Part shown: piece by piece, positions 34,607 to 43,353 of the stretch | Position numbering within the stretch: position 1 is the first letter of the stretch | Layout of the letters: each line of letters starts with the position of its first letter | Source: CBDAPI01 sp965248635 | Lineage (GTDB): Bacteria; Acidobacteriota; UBA6911; RPQK01; CBDAPI01 | DNA: 64,000 nucleotides | Reading direction: 5' to 3' | NCBI GenBank assembly: GCA_965248635.1 | Contig: OZ252114.1 | Span: forward strand, 3,720,001 to 3,784,000 | Made by a program: the position numbers and the translations under genes | Notes under the pieces: model-generated | Databases searched by the model: none | What the model saw: only the letters and a program-made list of their open reading frames with translations | Told to the model about the DNA's origin: nothing

Positions 34607-36370
34607 TCAGCGCCACGTCGCCGGCAGCACCAGGCAGGAAGGATGCTCCGGGTCGTGGAGGACTGTCTGTGCTGCTGTGCTGTGCCCGGCCTCATCGTGA
34701 TGCGGCCTGCCCGTATTCAGGTTTCGCGCGTGCGCCGGGAAGTTGCTGGACGAAACCTGCAATCTGATGCACTGCCCGCGTTTGAACAGCATGCTGGTCG
34801 GCCCCAGATCGATCTCGTATTGGTAAGGCTCTCCCGGTTGAATCGGAGTAGGGCTCTCCAGAGACTCCCGATAGCTGGCCCGCAGGATACCTTCGCACAC
34901 GTTGTATGCCCGACCATCTTCGTGGACGTCGACCAGCTTTGCCGTCCAGTCCGTGTCGGGCGCCGAGCTGGTCGCCCACAGCGACAGGGAGACGTTTCCC
35001 GTCACCTCGAGATCCCTCTCCAGCGGCTCCGAGGTGTAGACCAGGACATCCTCCCGCGTTTCAGCGGGTTTCTGGTCCTGAACACCGGTGACGAATATGC
35101 CGGGAAGACCGAAGAGGTGGGGCCCACCGAGCGTAGTGACCGGGTTGCACGGGTCATACAGGTAGTGGTCCGGGGCCCCAGACCCAGTGAAGGGTTCCTG
35201 GGACAGCGTTCCGTCGCCCCAGCGGGTGTTTGCCTTGCCACGGCTGCCCAGGAAGTATTGAACGGTTTTCGTGTCTGGGGGAGGCCAGGCTTCGCTGCTA
35301 TGCCAGGCGTCTTCCCCCATGGTGAAGTAGTACACCCCAGGGTCGGTGTCCACCCCGTTGTCTTCACCTTTGAGCCAGCAGTCGAACCAGGACAGCATCA
35401 TGCCGTGGATGTCGATGGCCTCCCCCGAGGCGTGGGCGCCGAAGTAGCGTTCACCGGCAACCGGGTCGGGCAGCGGTTCATGCTTCCAGGGACCCAGAAG
35501 CAAGTGTTGCTGGTCCCGTGCCAGGTCGCCGCCCCCGCGCTCCCGCATACCTTCATAGCAGCGCACGGTTCCCCGCAGGAAACCGTCGTACCAGCCGCCG
35601 ATATTCAGTGCCGGGACCTCCACCTTGTTGAAACGCTCCCCGGGGCTGAAGCCCTTCCAGTAGTCGTCCCAGGTGGGGTGCGCCAGCCAGTCGTAGTAGT
35701 AATCGACCAGCCCTCTGAGGGCCGGCATGCCGCTCAGGGGGAGATGCTCCACCATGGCCAGGGGATCCTGTCGCCAGCGCCTGAGCTCGGCAAAAGCCAC
35801 CGCCTTTTCTGCCGGAATGCCGGCAAAATCATCAACCAGATAGTCCCCCGCCCAGGCAGTCGCAAAGAAGGTATTGAGCGCCCCCCCCTGATAAAGCCAG
35901 CTATCGTAGTAACTGTCGGACGTCACGCCGGGTGCAATCGCCTTGAGACTGGGCGGCGCCTCGACAGCGGCCAACCACTGGGTGGCCCCGTGATAGGATA
36001 TGCCGAACATGCCAACGTTTCCGTCGCTCCAGGGCTGTTGTGCGCACCACTCTACGGTGTCGAACCCGTCCTTTCCCTCGTTGCGGAAAGGATAGAACTC
36101 CCCTCCGGACATGTGTCTGCCGCGCACATCCTGGATGACCACGGCGTACCCTCTTGATACGGCCCGCACAGGGTCCAGGTACAAAGCGTGATATTTGGCT
36201 CGATGCTTCCCGTAGGGGATCCTCGAGAGGAGTACGGGGTGTCGCCCGCTAGCCGGACGAAACACGTCGGAATAGAGGATCGTCCCGTCTCGCATCCCGA
36301 TTGCTACGTTCGTCTCCGCCGTCATAGCGGTGGAGCGTATGTACTCATCTTTGATTGGCTTGGGCAGCAT
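34607..36370 (-). CDS. CocE/NonD-family alpha/beta hydrolase, apparently cytoplasmic
   Basis: A 587-residue protein; GGAGAAGGC lies directly before the ATG at 36370. VAIGMRDGTILYSDVFRP opens the X-Pro dipeptidyl-peptidase (S15) domain. The triad can be read from FGISYHGATQW (Ser), NIGGWYDGFLRG (Asp) and LLLGPWKHEPL (His). A C-terminal jelly-roll ends LQVSSSNFPAHARNLNTG. Unlike its paralogs at 44-53 kb, it shows no signal peptide. Characterised members hydrolyse cocaine, glutaryl-7-ACA, alpha-amino-acid esters or X-Pro peptides. In the usual GHRIRLxVSSSNFP segment the His is Gln (GQCIRLQVSSSNFP). Confidence 0.85.
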   Translation of the reverse strand: MLPKPIKDEYIRSTAMTAETNVAIGMRDGTILYSDVFRPASGRHPVLLSRIPYGKHRAKYHALYLDPVRAVSRGYAVVIQDVRGRHMSGGEFYPFRNEGKDGFDTVEWCAQQPWSDGNVGMFGISYHGATQWLAAVEAPPSLKAIAPGVTSDSYYDSWLYQGGALNTFFATAWAGDYLVDDFAGIPAEKAVAFAELRRWRQDPLAMVEHLPLSGMPALRGLVDYYYDWLAHPTWDDYWKGFSPGERFNKVEVPALNIGGWYDGFLRGTVRCYEGMRERGGGDLARDQQHLLLGPWKHEPLPDPVAGERYFGAHASGEAIDIHGMMLSWFDCWLKGEDNGVDTDPGVYYFTMGEDAWHSSEAWPPPDTKTVQYFLGSRGKANTRWGDGTLSQEPFTGSGAPDHYLYDPCNPVTTLGGPHLFGLPGIFVTGVQDQKPAETREDVLVYTSEPLERDLEVTGNVSLSLWATSSAPDTDWTAKLVDVHEDGRAYNVCEGILRASYRESLESPTPIQPGEPYQYEIDLGPTSMLFKRGQCIRLQVSSSNFPAHARNLNTGRPHHDEAGHSTAAQTVLHDPEHPSCLVLPATWR

Positions 36371-36420
36371 GCCTTCTCCGACCTGAAACGGGTCCGCACG
36401 GGTCTGGTGCCCCGTAGCTA

Positions 36421-37212
36421 CTAGTCGTCATCGGCCATCGGCGTTGTCACTGCGCCGATCACTCGCTGTGCTTGATCGATCAGCGCACCCGTCATGACTC
36501 CTGCGTCGTCGCTCAGAAGAAATACCGTCAGCCGAGCCACGTCAATCGGCCTAATCAAACGGCCAAACGGCGAGACGCGTTCGGCGTGTTCTAGCCAGTT
36601 CTCGGGTTGTCCCATTTTGACCTGAGCGAGGTGTTCGTTTGGGGTATCTGTCCATCCGAGATTGATCCCGTTCACTCGGATTCGATCAGCCAGCAGGTGA
36701 TTGGCAACATTCTTGGTAAACGTTGCCATAGCACCCTTGGTCGAACTGTATGCGCATATAAAATCGGGACCGCAGTATTTGGCGACTGAGAGAATGTTGA
36801 CGATCGATCCCGAGATTCTCTCTCGCCGCATGATCCGCACGGCTTCTTGAGTGACCAAAAACGGCGCTCGAGCGTTGATCGCGAAAATCTGATCCCACAA
36901 CTCAACTGAGGTTTCGTCGAGAGTCCCTCGAGTGGTGATGCCTGCGGCATTGACTAGCCCATCGACTCGACCGAACCTTTCGTCGCAGCGGCGGACGAGC
37001 TGTCGGCAATCAGCCACATGTTCAAAGTCGGCTCGCACAAACTCGACAGGACATTGGTCAATGGCCCGGGCAACAGCCTTGCCGTTTTCTTCATTCCTGC
37101 CACAAATAACCAGGCCCGCAGCTCCCTGCTCGGCGCACAGGCTCGCAATTGCAGCTCCGATTCCTTGGGTACTTCCAGTAACAATGATGATCTTGCCATC
37201 CAGCCGCGACAT
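36421..37212 (-). CDS. Short-chain dehydrogenase/reductase (SDR)
   Basis: A 263-residue classical SDR with VTGSTQGIGAAIASLCAEQG (cofactor loop), LVNAAGITTRG, and the catalytic NILSVAKYCGPDFICAYSST then KGAMA (Ser, Tyr, Lys). ADRIRVNGINLGWTDTPNE is the post-catalytic loop. The C-terminus, MTGALIDQAQRVIGAV, has DQ where most members have a DGG motif, so cofactor or substrate closure may differ. It ends 50 bases from the CocE gene on the same strand. Its upstream side borders a patchwork of gene fragments. Confidence 0.85.
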   Translation of the reverse strand: MSRLDGKIIIVTGSTQGIGAAIASLCAEQGAAGLVICGRNEENGKAVARAIDQCPVEFVRADFEHVADCRQLVRRCDERFGRVDGLVNAAGITTRGTLDETSVELWDQIFAINARAPFLVTQEAVRIMRRERISGSIVNILSVAKYCGPDFICAYSSTKGAMATFTKNVANHLLADRIRVNGINLGWTDTPNEHLAQVKMGQPENWLEHAERVSPFGRLIRPIDVARLTVFLLSDDAGVMTGALIDQAQRVIGAVTTPMADDD

Positions 37213-37238
37213 GTTCCTAAGGCCTCAACATCGGCTTC

Positions 37239-37487
37239 TCAGGAGCCCGGCATGTTGTAGTAGAACTCTTCTCTCACGATCTTCCCGTCTTCGACCGTGT
37301 AGAGCGCCATCTCCTTCATGTTCATCCTCTGGCCGGTCATCTTGGGAGTTACATCAAACTCAAAGTATGCTGCAAATCCCCCTTCGCCAATGTAGGGGCC
37401 CTTCACGTTCAGACCGTGAACCTCATGGTTTTCAACCCACCATTGGTTCTTGCCTCTGATGGCCTCGATTCCGCTTTGCTTGGATCG
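37239..37487 (-). pseudogene. C-terminal fragment of a SnoaL/NTF2-like protein gene
   Basis: The minus strand reads GIEAIRGKNQWWVENHEVHG and continues through KGPYIGEGGFAAYFEFDVTP and MALYTVEDGKIVREEFYYN, ending at the stop 37241-37239. EAIxGKxxWW followed by a beta-sheet ending DGKIVxEEFFYN is the second half of a small SnoaL/NTF2-like protein. The first half, including the usual start, is missing. Upstream the sequence changes to an unrelated decarboxylase 3' end in another frame. Confidence 0.7.
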
Positions 37488-37722
37488 TGGGCGGGCGTCA
37501 GGCGGCAGTGAATCGACGGCGGCCCGCCCAGCCGGGTTGAGAACCAGCCACGATCGTCCACGCCGTCGGCGACTGCCATCATGTCAACAGTGTGCGACCC
37601 GAAACTGAGCAGGCTCAGCTCCGGCTCACCCCACAACTCGAGCTCGGGGATTCCGTTTATGCCGTCGACGATGGTCTTCTTGGCGTCCATGGTGCGCCTG
37701 GCAATATCGAGGAAGCCGGGTC
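37485..37722 (-). pseudogene. C-terminal fragment of a PLP-dependent decarboxylase / S1P-lyase-like gene
   Basis: Reading from about 37722 down gives GFLDIARRTMDAKKTIVDGI, then ELWGEPELSLLSFGSHTVDM, MMAVADGVDDRGWF and PPSIHCRLTPAHDPSK. GEPEMSLLAFGS and ADxMxxRGW followed by LTPAH is the small C-terminal domain of group II decarboxylases (glutamate decarboxylase and sphingosine-1-phosphate lyase type). The catalytic lysine domain is absent. The frame runs on for some 25 unrelated codons through the SnoaL fragment to 37409. Confidence 0.65.
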
Positions 37723-38229
37723 GAGGGACCGGGCAAGCAGTCGCTCGAGCAGCGCCTGGGGTTCGGTGTTGAGGCGCGTTACGCGCACCAGATATGGGAA
37801 ATCGAGGTGCCGCTGCGCACAGACCAATTCACCTCCGAGACACAAGTCGAGCAACTCAAGGAGGACTTCCACTCGAACCATCACGGGATCTTCGCGATCC
37901 AGGATCGCGAGTCCGAGGTGGAGCTGATTGCCTGGCGGGCTAGGGTACACTGCGCGCTCAGAAAGGGCGACATCGGTTCCCTCGTGGCACGCTCCAGCCG
38001 TCGCCCCAAGCTCGAGTCGCGGTCTACCTTCTTCGAGGATGTCGGGGTCGTCGAAGCGCGCGTCTACCACGTCGAGGACATGAACACCGACACAATCGTC
38101 GAGGGACCAGCCATCATTGAGTCGCCCTTCACGACACTGGTCGTCAACCCTGGGGCGGCAGCCCGCCGCCGCCCGTCGGGTTCACTAGTCATCGACCCCT
38201 ACACAAGTTCCCTTGAGGAAATTGTTTGA
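37723..38229 (+). pseudogene. hyuA: C-terminal fragment of hydantoinase/oxoprolinase subunit A
   Basis: The plus-strand frame reads SLEQRLGFGVEARYAHQIWE, IEVPLRTDQFTSETQVEQL, KEDFHSNHHGIFAIQDRESE, then VEGPAIIESPFTTLVVNPGA and a stop at 38227-38229. VEARYPHQxWEIEVPL and GPAIIExxxTTxVVxPG are hallmarks of the HyuA C-terminal domain. About 500 residues, including the whole ATPase domain, are missing. The nearest start codon (GTG at 37807) would yield a 140-residue piece. It meets the opposing decarboxylase fragment tail to tail at about 37722. Confidence 0.7.
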
Positions 38230-38275
38230 CCCACCCCCTGCCTTCTGGTTAAGTTCGCAGGCTGGGAGGCATTTC

Positions 38276-38356
38276 ATGAAATCGGTGGCGATCACTCAGA
38301 AGAAGGAGTGGCTCACTAGAAAATCATCCCAGGGCCGGAAGCCGAGCGCTGCCTGA
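38276..38356 (+). pseudogene. Possible 5' fragment of a zinc-type alcohol dehydrogenase gene
   Basis: A GGGAGGC ribosome site precedes the ATG at 38276, and the 26-residue frame starts MKSVAITQKKEWL. MKSVAITGKR-like openings are common in threonine/alcohol dehydrogenase-type proteins. After some 13 residues the resemblance ends. The rest of 38230-38393 holds nothing else I recognise except leader sequence of the permease. The match is short, so this is tentative. Confidence 0.25.
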
Positions 38357-38393
38357 GGTCGTTCTCGGCTGCAGCGCCAGAGAGAAAACCAAT

Positions 38394-39857
38394 ATGGAAA
38401 ATAGTGCCAATGGGACGGGCCTGCGAGCCAATTCTCTGGGCCTGATTGGTCTGGCCACCTTCGGCGCGGTCATGATGTCTCCAGCTCTGGGTCTGTACGG
38501 ACTTTTCGGCCCCCTGGCCTCGCTGGTCGGCAAAGCGACCCCCCTGGTGTTCCTGGGAGCGTTGCTGGTTTCACTTCCCACAGCCGTCAGTTATGCCCTG
38601 GTGAATCGTGAGATGCCGTCTGCGGGCTCGGCGTTCACCTGGGTGTGGGTCTCGATGTCACCGGCTCTGGGGACCTGGGTGGGCCTGATGATGGTGGTTT
38701 ACTACACCGTTGCGGTCATTTTACAGCCCATCCTGTTTGGATTGTTCTTCAACGACCTGATCGGCTTCCTGGGATTCGACCGGCCCGACTTTGGGAGCTG
38801 GTCGCTGGGAGTTCTTCTTTGCACGTTCCTGATCGTTTACATCACCTACCGGGGAATCGAGATATCGACTCGATCAGCGGTTCTATTCATCGTGATCGAA
38901 ATCGGGGTGGTGGTGGCTCTTTCCTGTACGATCTTCGTAGTCAAGGTCGGCTCCGGCGAATTCTCGCTGGCGCCGTTCCATCCAGGCGAGGTCACAGGGG
39001 GCCTGCCGGTGTTCTGGCAGGCCATGGTACTGGGAATTCTTTCCTTTACGGGCTACGACGTGATTTCGACGGTGGCCGAGGAGGCCCGAGCGCCTCGTCG
39101 CCTGCTCCCTCAGGCAACACTCCTGGCGACGGTTGGAGTGGGCATCTTCTGGGTCATTAATTCCTGGGCTTTTTCCATCTCCGTCCCGGTCGAAAGAGTA
39201 CAAGAGCTCACCGCCGCCGGTTTGACCGCCGCCACGCCAATTGCTGCGATATTCTGGGGGCCCGGCAAGATCTTCGTCATCTTCACGGCGATGACTGCTG
39301 CGGCTGCAGTCTACGTGGCGACAGCGGTCGGGTCCTCGCGAGCCATCTATGCAATGGCCCGTCAAGGGATGCTGCCCGCAGCCTTTTCCAGGCTTCATCC
39401 CCGTTTTCAGGTCCCCTGGAATGCCATGCATCTGGTCTATCTGACGAGTCTGGCCGGTGCTTTCGCTGTAACCGCCCTTCTCAAGAATACGGTTGAGGCC
39501 TTTGTCTGGTGGGCTGGTGCCGTGGTCTTTTTTGCACTGATCACTTATCTGGCCGTGAACCTGGCCAATCTGCTTTTCTTCCTGCGCTTCGCCCCAGACC
39601 GTTTCAACTGGTTTCTGAACGGGGTGCTTCCGGTGGGAGGGATCCTGCTCGATGTCTACCTGATTTACCGTTGTTTCTTCCGAGAGCTGTGGTCGGCTGG
39701 TTTCCGAACCGGCCAGAGCATTATCCTCTTCAGTATGGCACTGGTCCTGGGCGGTATTCTTTACGTGCTGTACCTGCGAACCTATCGGCCGGAACTAATG
39801 AGCGCGAAGACGACTGCTGCTGTGGTGAAGGAGAATGGCCAAGGAGAGAAATCATGA
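38394..39857 (+). CDS. APC-superfamily amino-acid permease
   Basis: A 487-residue inner-membrane protein with about 12 spans. LGLIGLATFGAVMMSPALGL is the unwound TM1 region and REMPSAGSAFTWVWVSMSPA the TM2-TM3 loop of APC transporters; LGILSFTGYDVISTVAEEAR is the TM6 signature followed by the EE motif. Members take up amino acids or amines by proton symport or exchange. Its stop overlaps the start of the enolase-superfamily gene in an ATGA arrangement, so the two are coupled. This suggests the imported compound may be the substrate of the downstream sugar-acid or amino-acid-like pathway. Confidence 0.88.
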   Translation: MENSANGTGLRANSLGLIGLATFGAVMMSPALGLYGLFGPLASLVGKATPLVFLGALLVSLPTAVSYALVNREMPSAGSAFTWVWVSMSPALGTWVGLMMVVYYTVAVILQPILFGLFFNDLIGFLGFDRPDFGSWSLGVLLCTFLIVYITYRGIEISTRSAVLFIVIEIGVVVALSCTIFVVKVGSGEFSLAPFHPGEVTGGLPVFWQAMVLGILSFTGYDVISTVAEEARAPRRLLPQATLLATVGVGIFWVINSWAFSISVPVERVQELTAAGLTAATPIAAIFWGPGKIFVIFTAMTAAAAVYVATAVGSSRAIYAMARQGMLPAAFSRLHPRFQVPWNAMHLVYLTSLAGAFAVTALLKNTVEAFVWWAGAVVFFALITYLAVNLANLLFFLRFAPDRFNWFLNGVLPVGGILLDVYLIYRCFFRELWSAGFRTGQSIILFSMALVLGGILYVLYLRTYRPELMSAKTTAAVVKENGQGEKS

Positions 39858-41062
39858 AGATTGTCGATGTCCGGGCGACGCCGGTCTATGTCGAGATGGA
39901 GGCTCCCCTGCTCTGGAGCATGGGAGTGGAACCCGGAACCACTCGGACCGTGATCGAACTCATCACCGATGATGGCATCGTAGGCCTGGGTGAAACCTAT
40001 GGCGGGGCCGCGACTGTCCAACGAATCGAGGAAGCAAAGCCGCTGTTCATGGACATGGACCCCTTCGAGCTTCAAACGGTGGCTCAGCGCTTTGAGGTTT
40101 TCCGGGTCACTTCCGAGCAGATGGCGCGTGCGGCTGAAATGAAGTTCGTGGGGGCGGGCATCGAGATGGCCATGTGGGATATCCTCGGCAAGGCTCTTGA
40201 CAAACCCCTCTACCGGCTCCTGGGAGGGGCTAATGACACTTTCGTTCCATTCGTGGCCTACGTCTTTTACCGTTACGAGAAAAACGGTCTGGGTGGAGAA
40301 TCTAGGCCGGACGATATCGTTCGACGCTACGGAGAACTGGTTGACGAATACGGCTTCACCGGCATCAAGTTCAAGGGAGGCGTTTTCCCTCCCGACCAGG
40401 AACTGGCGGCGGTCAGGGCGCTCCGGGAAACCTACGGTGAACAGATCCGGTTCTTTCGCTTCGACCCCAACCAGGCCTGGACCGTGGAAACCTCGATCCG
40501 CTTCATCAACAAGATGGAAGCTTACGATCTCGAATACATCGAAGATCCGACCTGGGACCTGGAGGGTATGTCCCTGGTACGAAGAAGCGTAAGGGTTCCG
40601 CTGGCGACCAACCAGGCTGTGATCAGCCTCCCCTTGCTGGCACCGGCGGTGCGCATGAGAGCCATCGACGTACTACTGGTTGATTTGTATTTCTGGGGAG
40701 GGATCTCCCAGGCCAAGAAGGTGGCTGCCATTTGCGAGACCTTCAACATCGGACTGGCCGTCCACAGCGACCGGGAACTCGGCATCGGAACGGCGGCGGG
40801 CCTCCATATGTGGGCCTCGACGCCCATGCTCTCTCACTACTACGACTCGCACTACCACGATCAGGTCGGCGACGTCATTACGGAGCCCTTCCGATTCAGA
40901 GACGGAGGGCTGCAGATTCCAGAGGGGCCCGGACTGGGCGTGGAGCTGGATCCCGACCGTCTTGATTACCATGCCAGGCTCTACCAGGAGCGAGGGGAGG
41001 ATGTCGAGTTCTTCGACCCCGAGCACAGGCCCGGATGGACGCCTCATCTGCCCCTGTGGTAA
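39854..41062 (+). CDS. Enolase-superfamily dehydratase, glucarate-dehydratase-like
   Basis: A 402-residue protein from the ATG at 39854, with AAGGAGAGAAATC in front. The barrel carries the KxK base motif TGIKFKGGVFPP, metal ligands RFDPNQAW (Asp), YIEDPTWD (Glu) and LATNQAV (Asn), and a late His in GLAVHSDRELGIGTAAGLH. An Asp/Glu/Asn ligand set with KxK and a His base is characteristic of the glucarate dehydratase subgroup. It probably removes water from an acid sugar to give a 2-keto-3-deoxy acid. The following lactonase and mutarotase-like genes support a sugar-acid route; the permease in front is an amino-acid type, which is unexpected. Confidence 0.85.
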   Translation: MKIVDVRATPVYVEMEAPLLWSMGVEPGTTRTVIELITDDGIVGLGETYGGAATVQRIEEAKPLFMDMDPFELQTVAQRFEVFRVTSEQMARAAEMKFVGAGIEMAMWDILGKALDKPLYRLLGGANDTFVPFVAYVFYRYEKNGLGGESRPDDIVRRYGELVDEYGFTGIKFKGGVFPPDQELAAVRALRETYGEQIRFFRFDPNQAWTVETSIRFINKMEAYDLEYIEDPTWDLEGMSLVRRSVRVPLATNQAVISLPLLAPAVRMRAIDVLLVDLYFWGGISQAKKVAAICETFNIGLAVHSDRELGIGTAAGLHMWASTPMLSHYYDSHYHDQVGDVITEPFRFRDGGLQIPEGPGLGVELDPDRLDYHARLYQERGEDVEFFDPEHRPGWTPHLPLW

Positions 41063-41126
41063 GACCCCGTTTCAAGTGCGAAATCGACATCTGTAGAAAA
41101 CGCTCTGCGAAGGAGGGGATGAGACC

Positions 41127-41972
41127 ATGATCCGTTGCAGTCCAGAGAATGTGAAGTTTGTGTGCGGCGGGCTCGATCACCCCGAGGGCCTGAACTTTGC
41201 CTCCGATGGCACGCTTTTCGCCGGCGGGGAGGCGGGGCAGATTTATCGCATTGATGGCTCTACCGGGGAATGGAAATGTATCGCCGACCTGGGTGGATTC
41301 GTGGGAGGAGTGTGCACCGATGCCGCGGGCAGCATCTATGCCTGCAACGCCGGCCCCAACCAGGTAAACCGCATCCGTCCCGGAGGCGAAGTGGAGGTTT
41401 ATTCGAGCGGCACCGAGGAACACCCGCTCGTGATCCCCAACTATTGCGCCTTCGATGCAGATGGAAACCTTTTCTTCACCACCTCCGGGGAATACTTCCA
41501 CGAGAAGGGAACCGGCAAACTGTTCGTGGTAACCGCCGCAGGGGAGACCCGCTGCATCCACCCCGGCCCTTTCCGGTTCGCGAACGGTATCTGTATCGAC
41601 CCTGAAGAGTCCCGCCTTTATCTGGTTCAGAGTACCGCCCAAAACATTCTGGTGTTCGACCTGGATGGTCCAAATCTGGCCAGCCGCCGGCCTGTGGGCA
41701 CCTTTGATCTGGAGCCGGATACGGTCCCCGACGGCCTGGCTCTTGATCAGGAGCGGAACCTTTATGTCGGTTTCTACCTGCCCGATCAGATCGGTGTCAT
41801 TCGGCCGAACGGTCGCTTCGAGGTCCTTTTCCGGGACTTCACTGCAGAGCTGTTGGCCAGACCGACCAATGTGGCGCTTCAGAAAGACGCCATTTACTTC
41901 GCCAACCTGGGTAAGTATCACATCGGCAGAATCGAATACCCTCTCGAGCCTCTGGACGTGGTCAGACCTTGA
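41127..41972 (+). CDS. SMP-30/gluconolactonase/LRE-family lactonase
   Basis: A 281-residue six-bladed propeller protein with a strong AAGGAGGGG ribosome site nine bases before the ATG. GLDHPEGLNFASDGTLFAGG contributes the metal Glu, VIPNYCAFDADGNLFFTTSG a conserved Asn, and FRFANGICIDPEESRLYLVQ and VPDGLALDQERNLYVGFY the later metal residues (Asn and Asp). It hydrolyses aldonolactones to the open acids, consistent with the glucarate-dehydratase-like neighbour 64 bases upstream. No signal peptide is present, so it is cytoplasmic. Confidence 0.85.
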   Translation: MIRCSPENVKFVCGGLDHPEGLNFASDGTLFAGGEAGQIYRIDGSTGEWKCIADLGGFVGGVCTDAAGSIYACNAGPNQVNRIRPGGEVEVYSSGTEEHPLVIPNYCAFDADGNLFFTTSGEYFHEKGTGKLFVVTAAGETRCIHPGPFRFANGICIDPEESRLYLVQSTAQNILVFDLDGPNLASRRPVGTFDLEPDTVPDGLALDQERNLYVGFYLPDQIGVIRPNGRFEVLFRDFTAELLARPTNVALQKDAIYFANLGKYHIGRIEYPLEPLDVVRP

Positions 41973-42000
41973 GCAGACAGCGATCCCCGGAGATCAATGA

Positions 42001-43173
42001 ATGATCACAATCGAGGAGACGATGTTTCGAAGCCGCCGGGCGGTTCGGCTCCACAACCAGGAGCTGGAGCTGGTGATCCTGCCGGGCGGTGGACACATCG
42101 CCAGCCTGCGCCTGGCCGACCTGGATCTGAACCCGTTGTGGGAGCCCCCCTGGAAGGGCATGGAACCCGAAGACTACCACCCGCTCCAGCATGCTGATTA
42201 CGGCCCCGTGGAAGGTCGACTGCTGGCTTCGCTGGCGGGACACAACCTGTGTCTGGATCACTTCGGCTGGCTCTCCGATGCAGAGGCAAGGGCGGGAGGT
42301 GATTTTCACGGAGAGGCTCCCAACAGGACCTGGGACGTCCTGGACATCACTGCCGAGGCTGGCTCAGGATCGCTCCTCTATGGTTTGGAACTGCCCGAAG
42401 CCGGACTGCAGTTTCGTCGCACGTTAAAGCTTCTCTCGGGCGAGCCCGTGGTTTACTTCGAGGAGAAGATATCGAACCTGCGTCGGCGCGATTGCCCCCT
42501 GGAGTACCAGCAGCATGTCACCCTGGGCCCGCCTTTCGTAGAGGGCGGCATCACCCGCCTGGACCTGCCCGGAAGAAGAGCCAGAACCTATCCAAACTCC
42601 CTGGGCGGGGCCGATTCGCTGCAACTCGACACCGACTTCGATTGGCCCCGGGCTCCCGGCATCGACGGGGATCAGGTCCGGGTGGATCGATTCCCGGACG
42701 AAAACCCCTCCTACGCCTGCTACACAGTATTGCTGGATGCGCCTCGGGGTCTGGGATTCGTGGCGGCCGCTAATCCCGCAGCCGGGTTGCTGGTGCTTTA
42801 CCTGTTCCCCCAGAGTCGCTTCCCCTGGGTCGCCGTCTGGGAAGAGAATCGTGGGACCACGGACGGTCCCTACCTGGGGCATACCATTGCCTGGGGGCTG
42901 GAGTTCGGTACCACGCCCTTGCCGGTCAGCCGCATGGAAAACCTCGCTGCGGGACCCCTTTTCGGACGCCCCAGGTTTCTCATTCTGGATGCCCAGGCCA
43001 GGATCACAACGCGCTATCTGGCGCTTCTGCAGAGGATTCCTCCTGACTGGGCCGGAGTGCAAAGCATCGACGTCAACACAGGGGAGTTGACGATCGTTGA
43101 GTCGGGACGGGCGCGCCGGCTGCAGATTCGCGCTCAGCTGGCAGATCGTTATTTAGGGCTCGCGCAGAAATAA
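42001..43173 (+). CDS. Aldose-1-epimerase-like (galactose mutarotase fold) protein
   Basis: A 390-residue all-beta protein: LHNQELELVILPGGGHIASL opens it, QQHVTLGPPFVEGG matches the HxxxGPPF-type strand of the DUF4432/mutarotase-like group, and a WVAVWEEN segment lies near the end. It probably binds or epimerises a sugar, fitting the preceding lactonase. Its last six codons and stop (LGLAQK) are encoded by the left arm of the palindromic element at 43155, so the native C-terminus may have been replaced. Confidence 0.7.
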   Translation: MITIEETMFRSRRAVRLHNQELELVILPGGGHIASLRLADLDLNPLWEPPWKGMEPEDYHPLQHADYGPVEGRLLASLAGHNLCLDHFGWLSDAEARAGGDFHGEAPNRTWDVLDITAEAGSGSLLYGLELPEAGLQFRRTLKLLSGEPVVYFEEKISNLRRRDCPLEYQQHVTLGPPFVEGGITRLDLPGRRARTYPNSLGGADSLQLDTDFDWPRAPGIDGDQVRVDRFPDENPSYACYTVLLDAPRGLGFVAAANPAAGLLVLYLFPQSRFPWVAVWEENRGTTDGPYLGHTIAWGLEFGTTPLPVSRMENLAAGPLFGRPRFLILDAQARITTRYLALLQRIPPDWAGVQSIDVNTGELTIVESGRARRLQIRAQLADRYLGLAQK

Positions 43174-43337
43174 CTTGGTAGAATTGGCGCTTAGATTTGC
43201 ATCAGATTTGGCCGCGAACGATTGAGCGAAACCGCAGGCGTAGCCGGGTCTACGTTGAGGATTTCGCGATTGAGGAGCGGCCGAAGATGGTGTGAAGATG
43301 AGATGCCAAAATGCCAAGTTATTTCTGCGCGAGCCCT
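43155..43337. repeat. 183-bp palindromic element with 24-bp perfect terminal inverted repeats (MITE/REP-like)
   Basis: The left arm, 43155-43178, and the right arm, 43314-43337, are exact reverse complements for 24 bases (AGGGCTCGCGCAGAAATAAC then TTGG on the left). Between them an inner imperfect palindrome joins GGCCGCGAACGATTGAGCGA (about 43210-43229) to GATTGAGGAGCGGCC (about 43268-43282), with CGTAG near the tip. The whole would fold as one long hairpin. It carries no gene. It overlaps the end of the mutarotase-like gene and lies just before the SDR ribosome site, inside a long plus-strand operon. Confidence 0.8.
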
Positions 43338-43353
43338 TAAGGGAGGATTAGAG

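Noticed and set aside
34643..36157. 504-codon plus-strand open frame
   Set aside because: Antisense to the CocE gene at 34607-36370, whose triad motifs are all present on the minus strand.
43222..43353. Upstream extension of the SDR reading frame
   Set aside because: It translates the palindromic element; the ATG at 43354 has a strong ribosome site and a normal SDR N-terminus.
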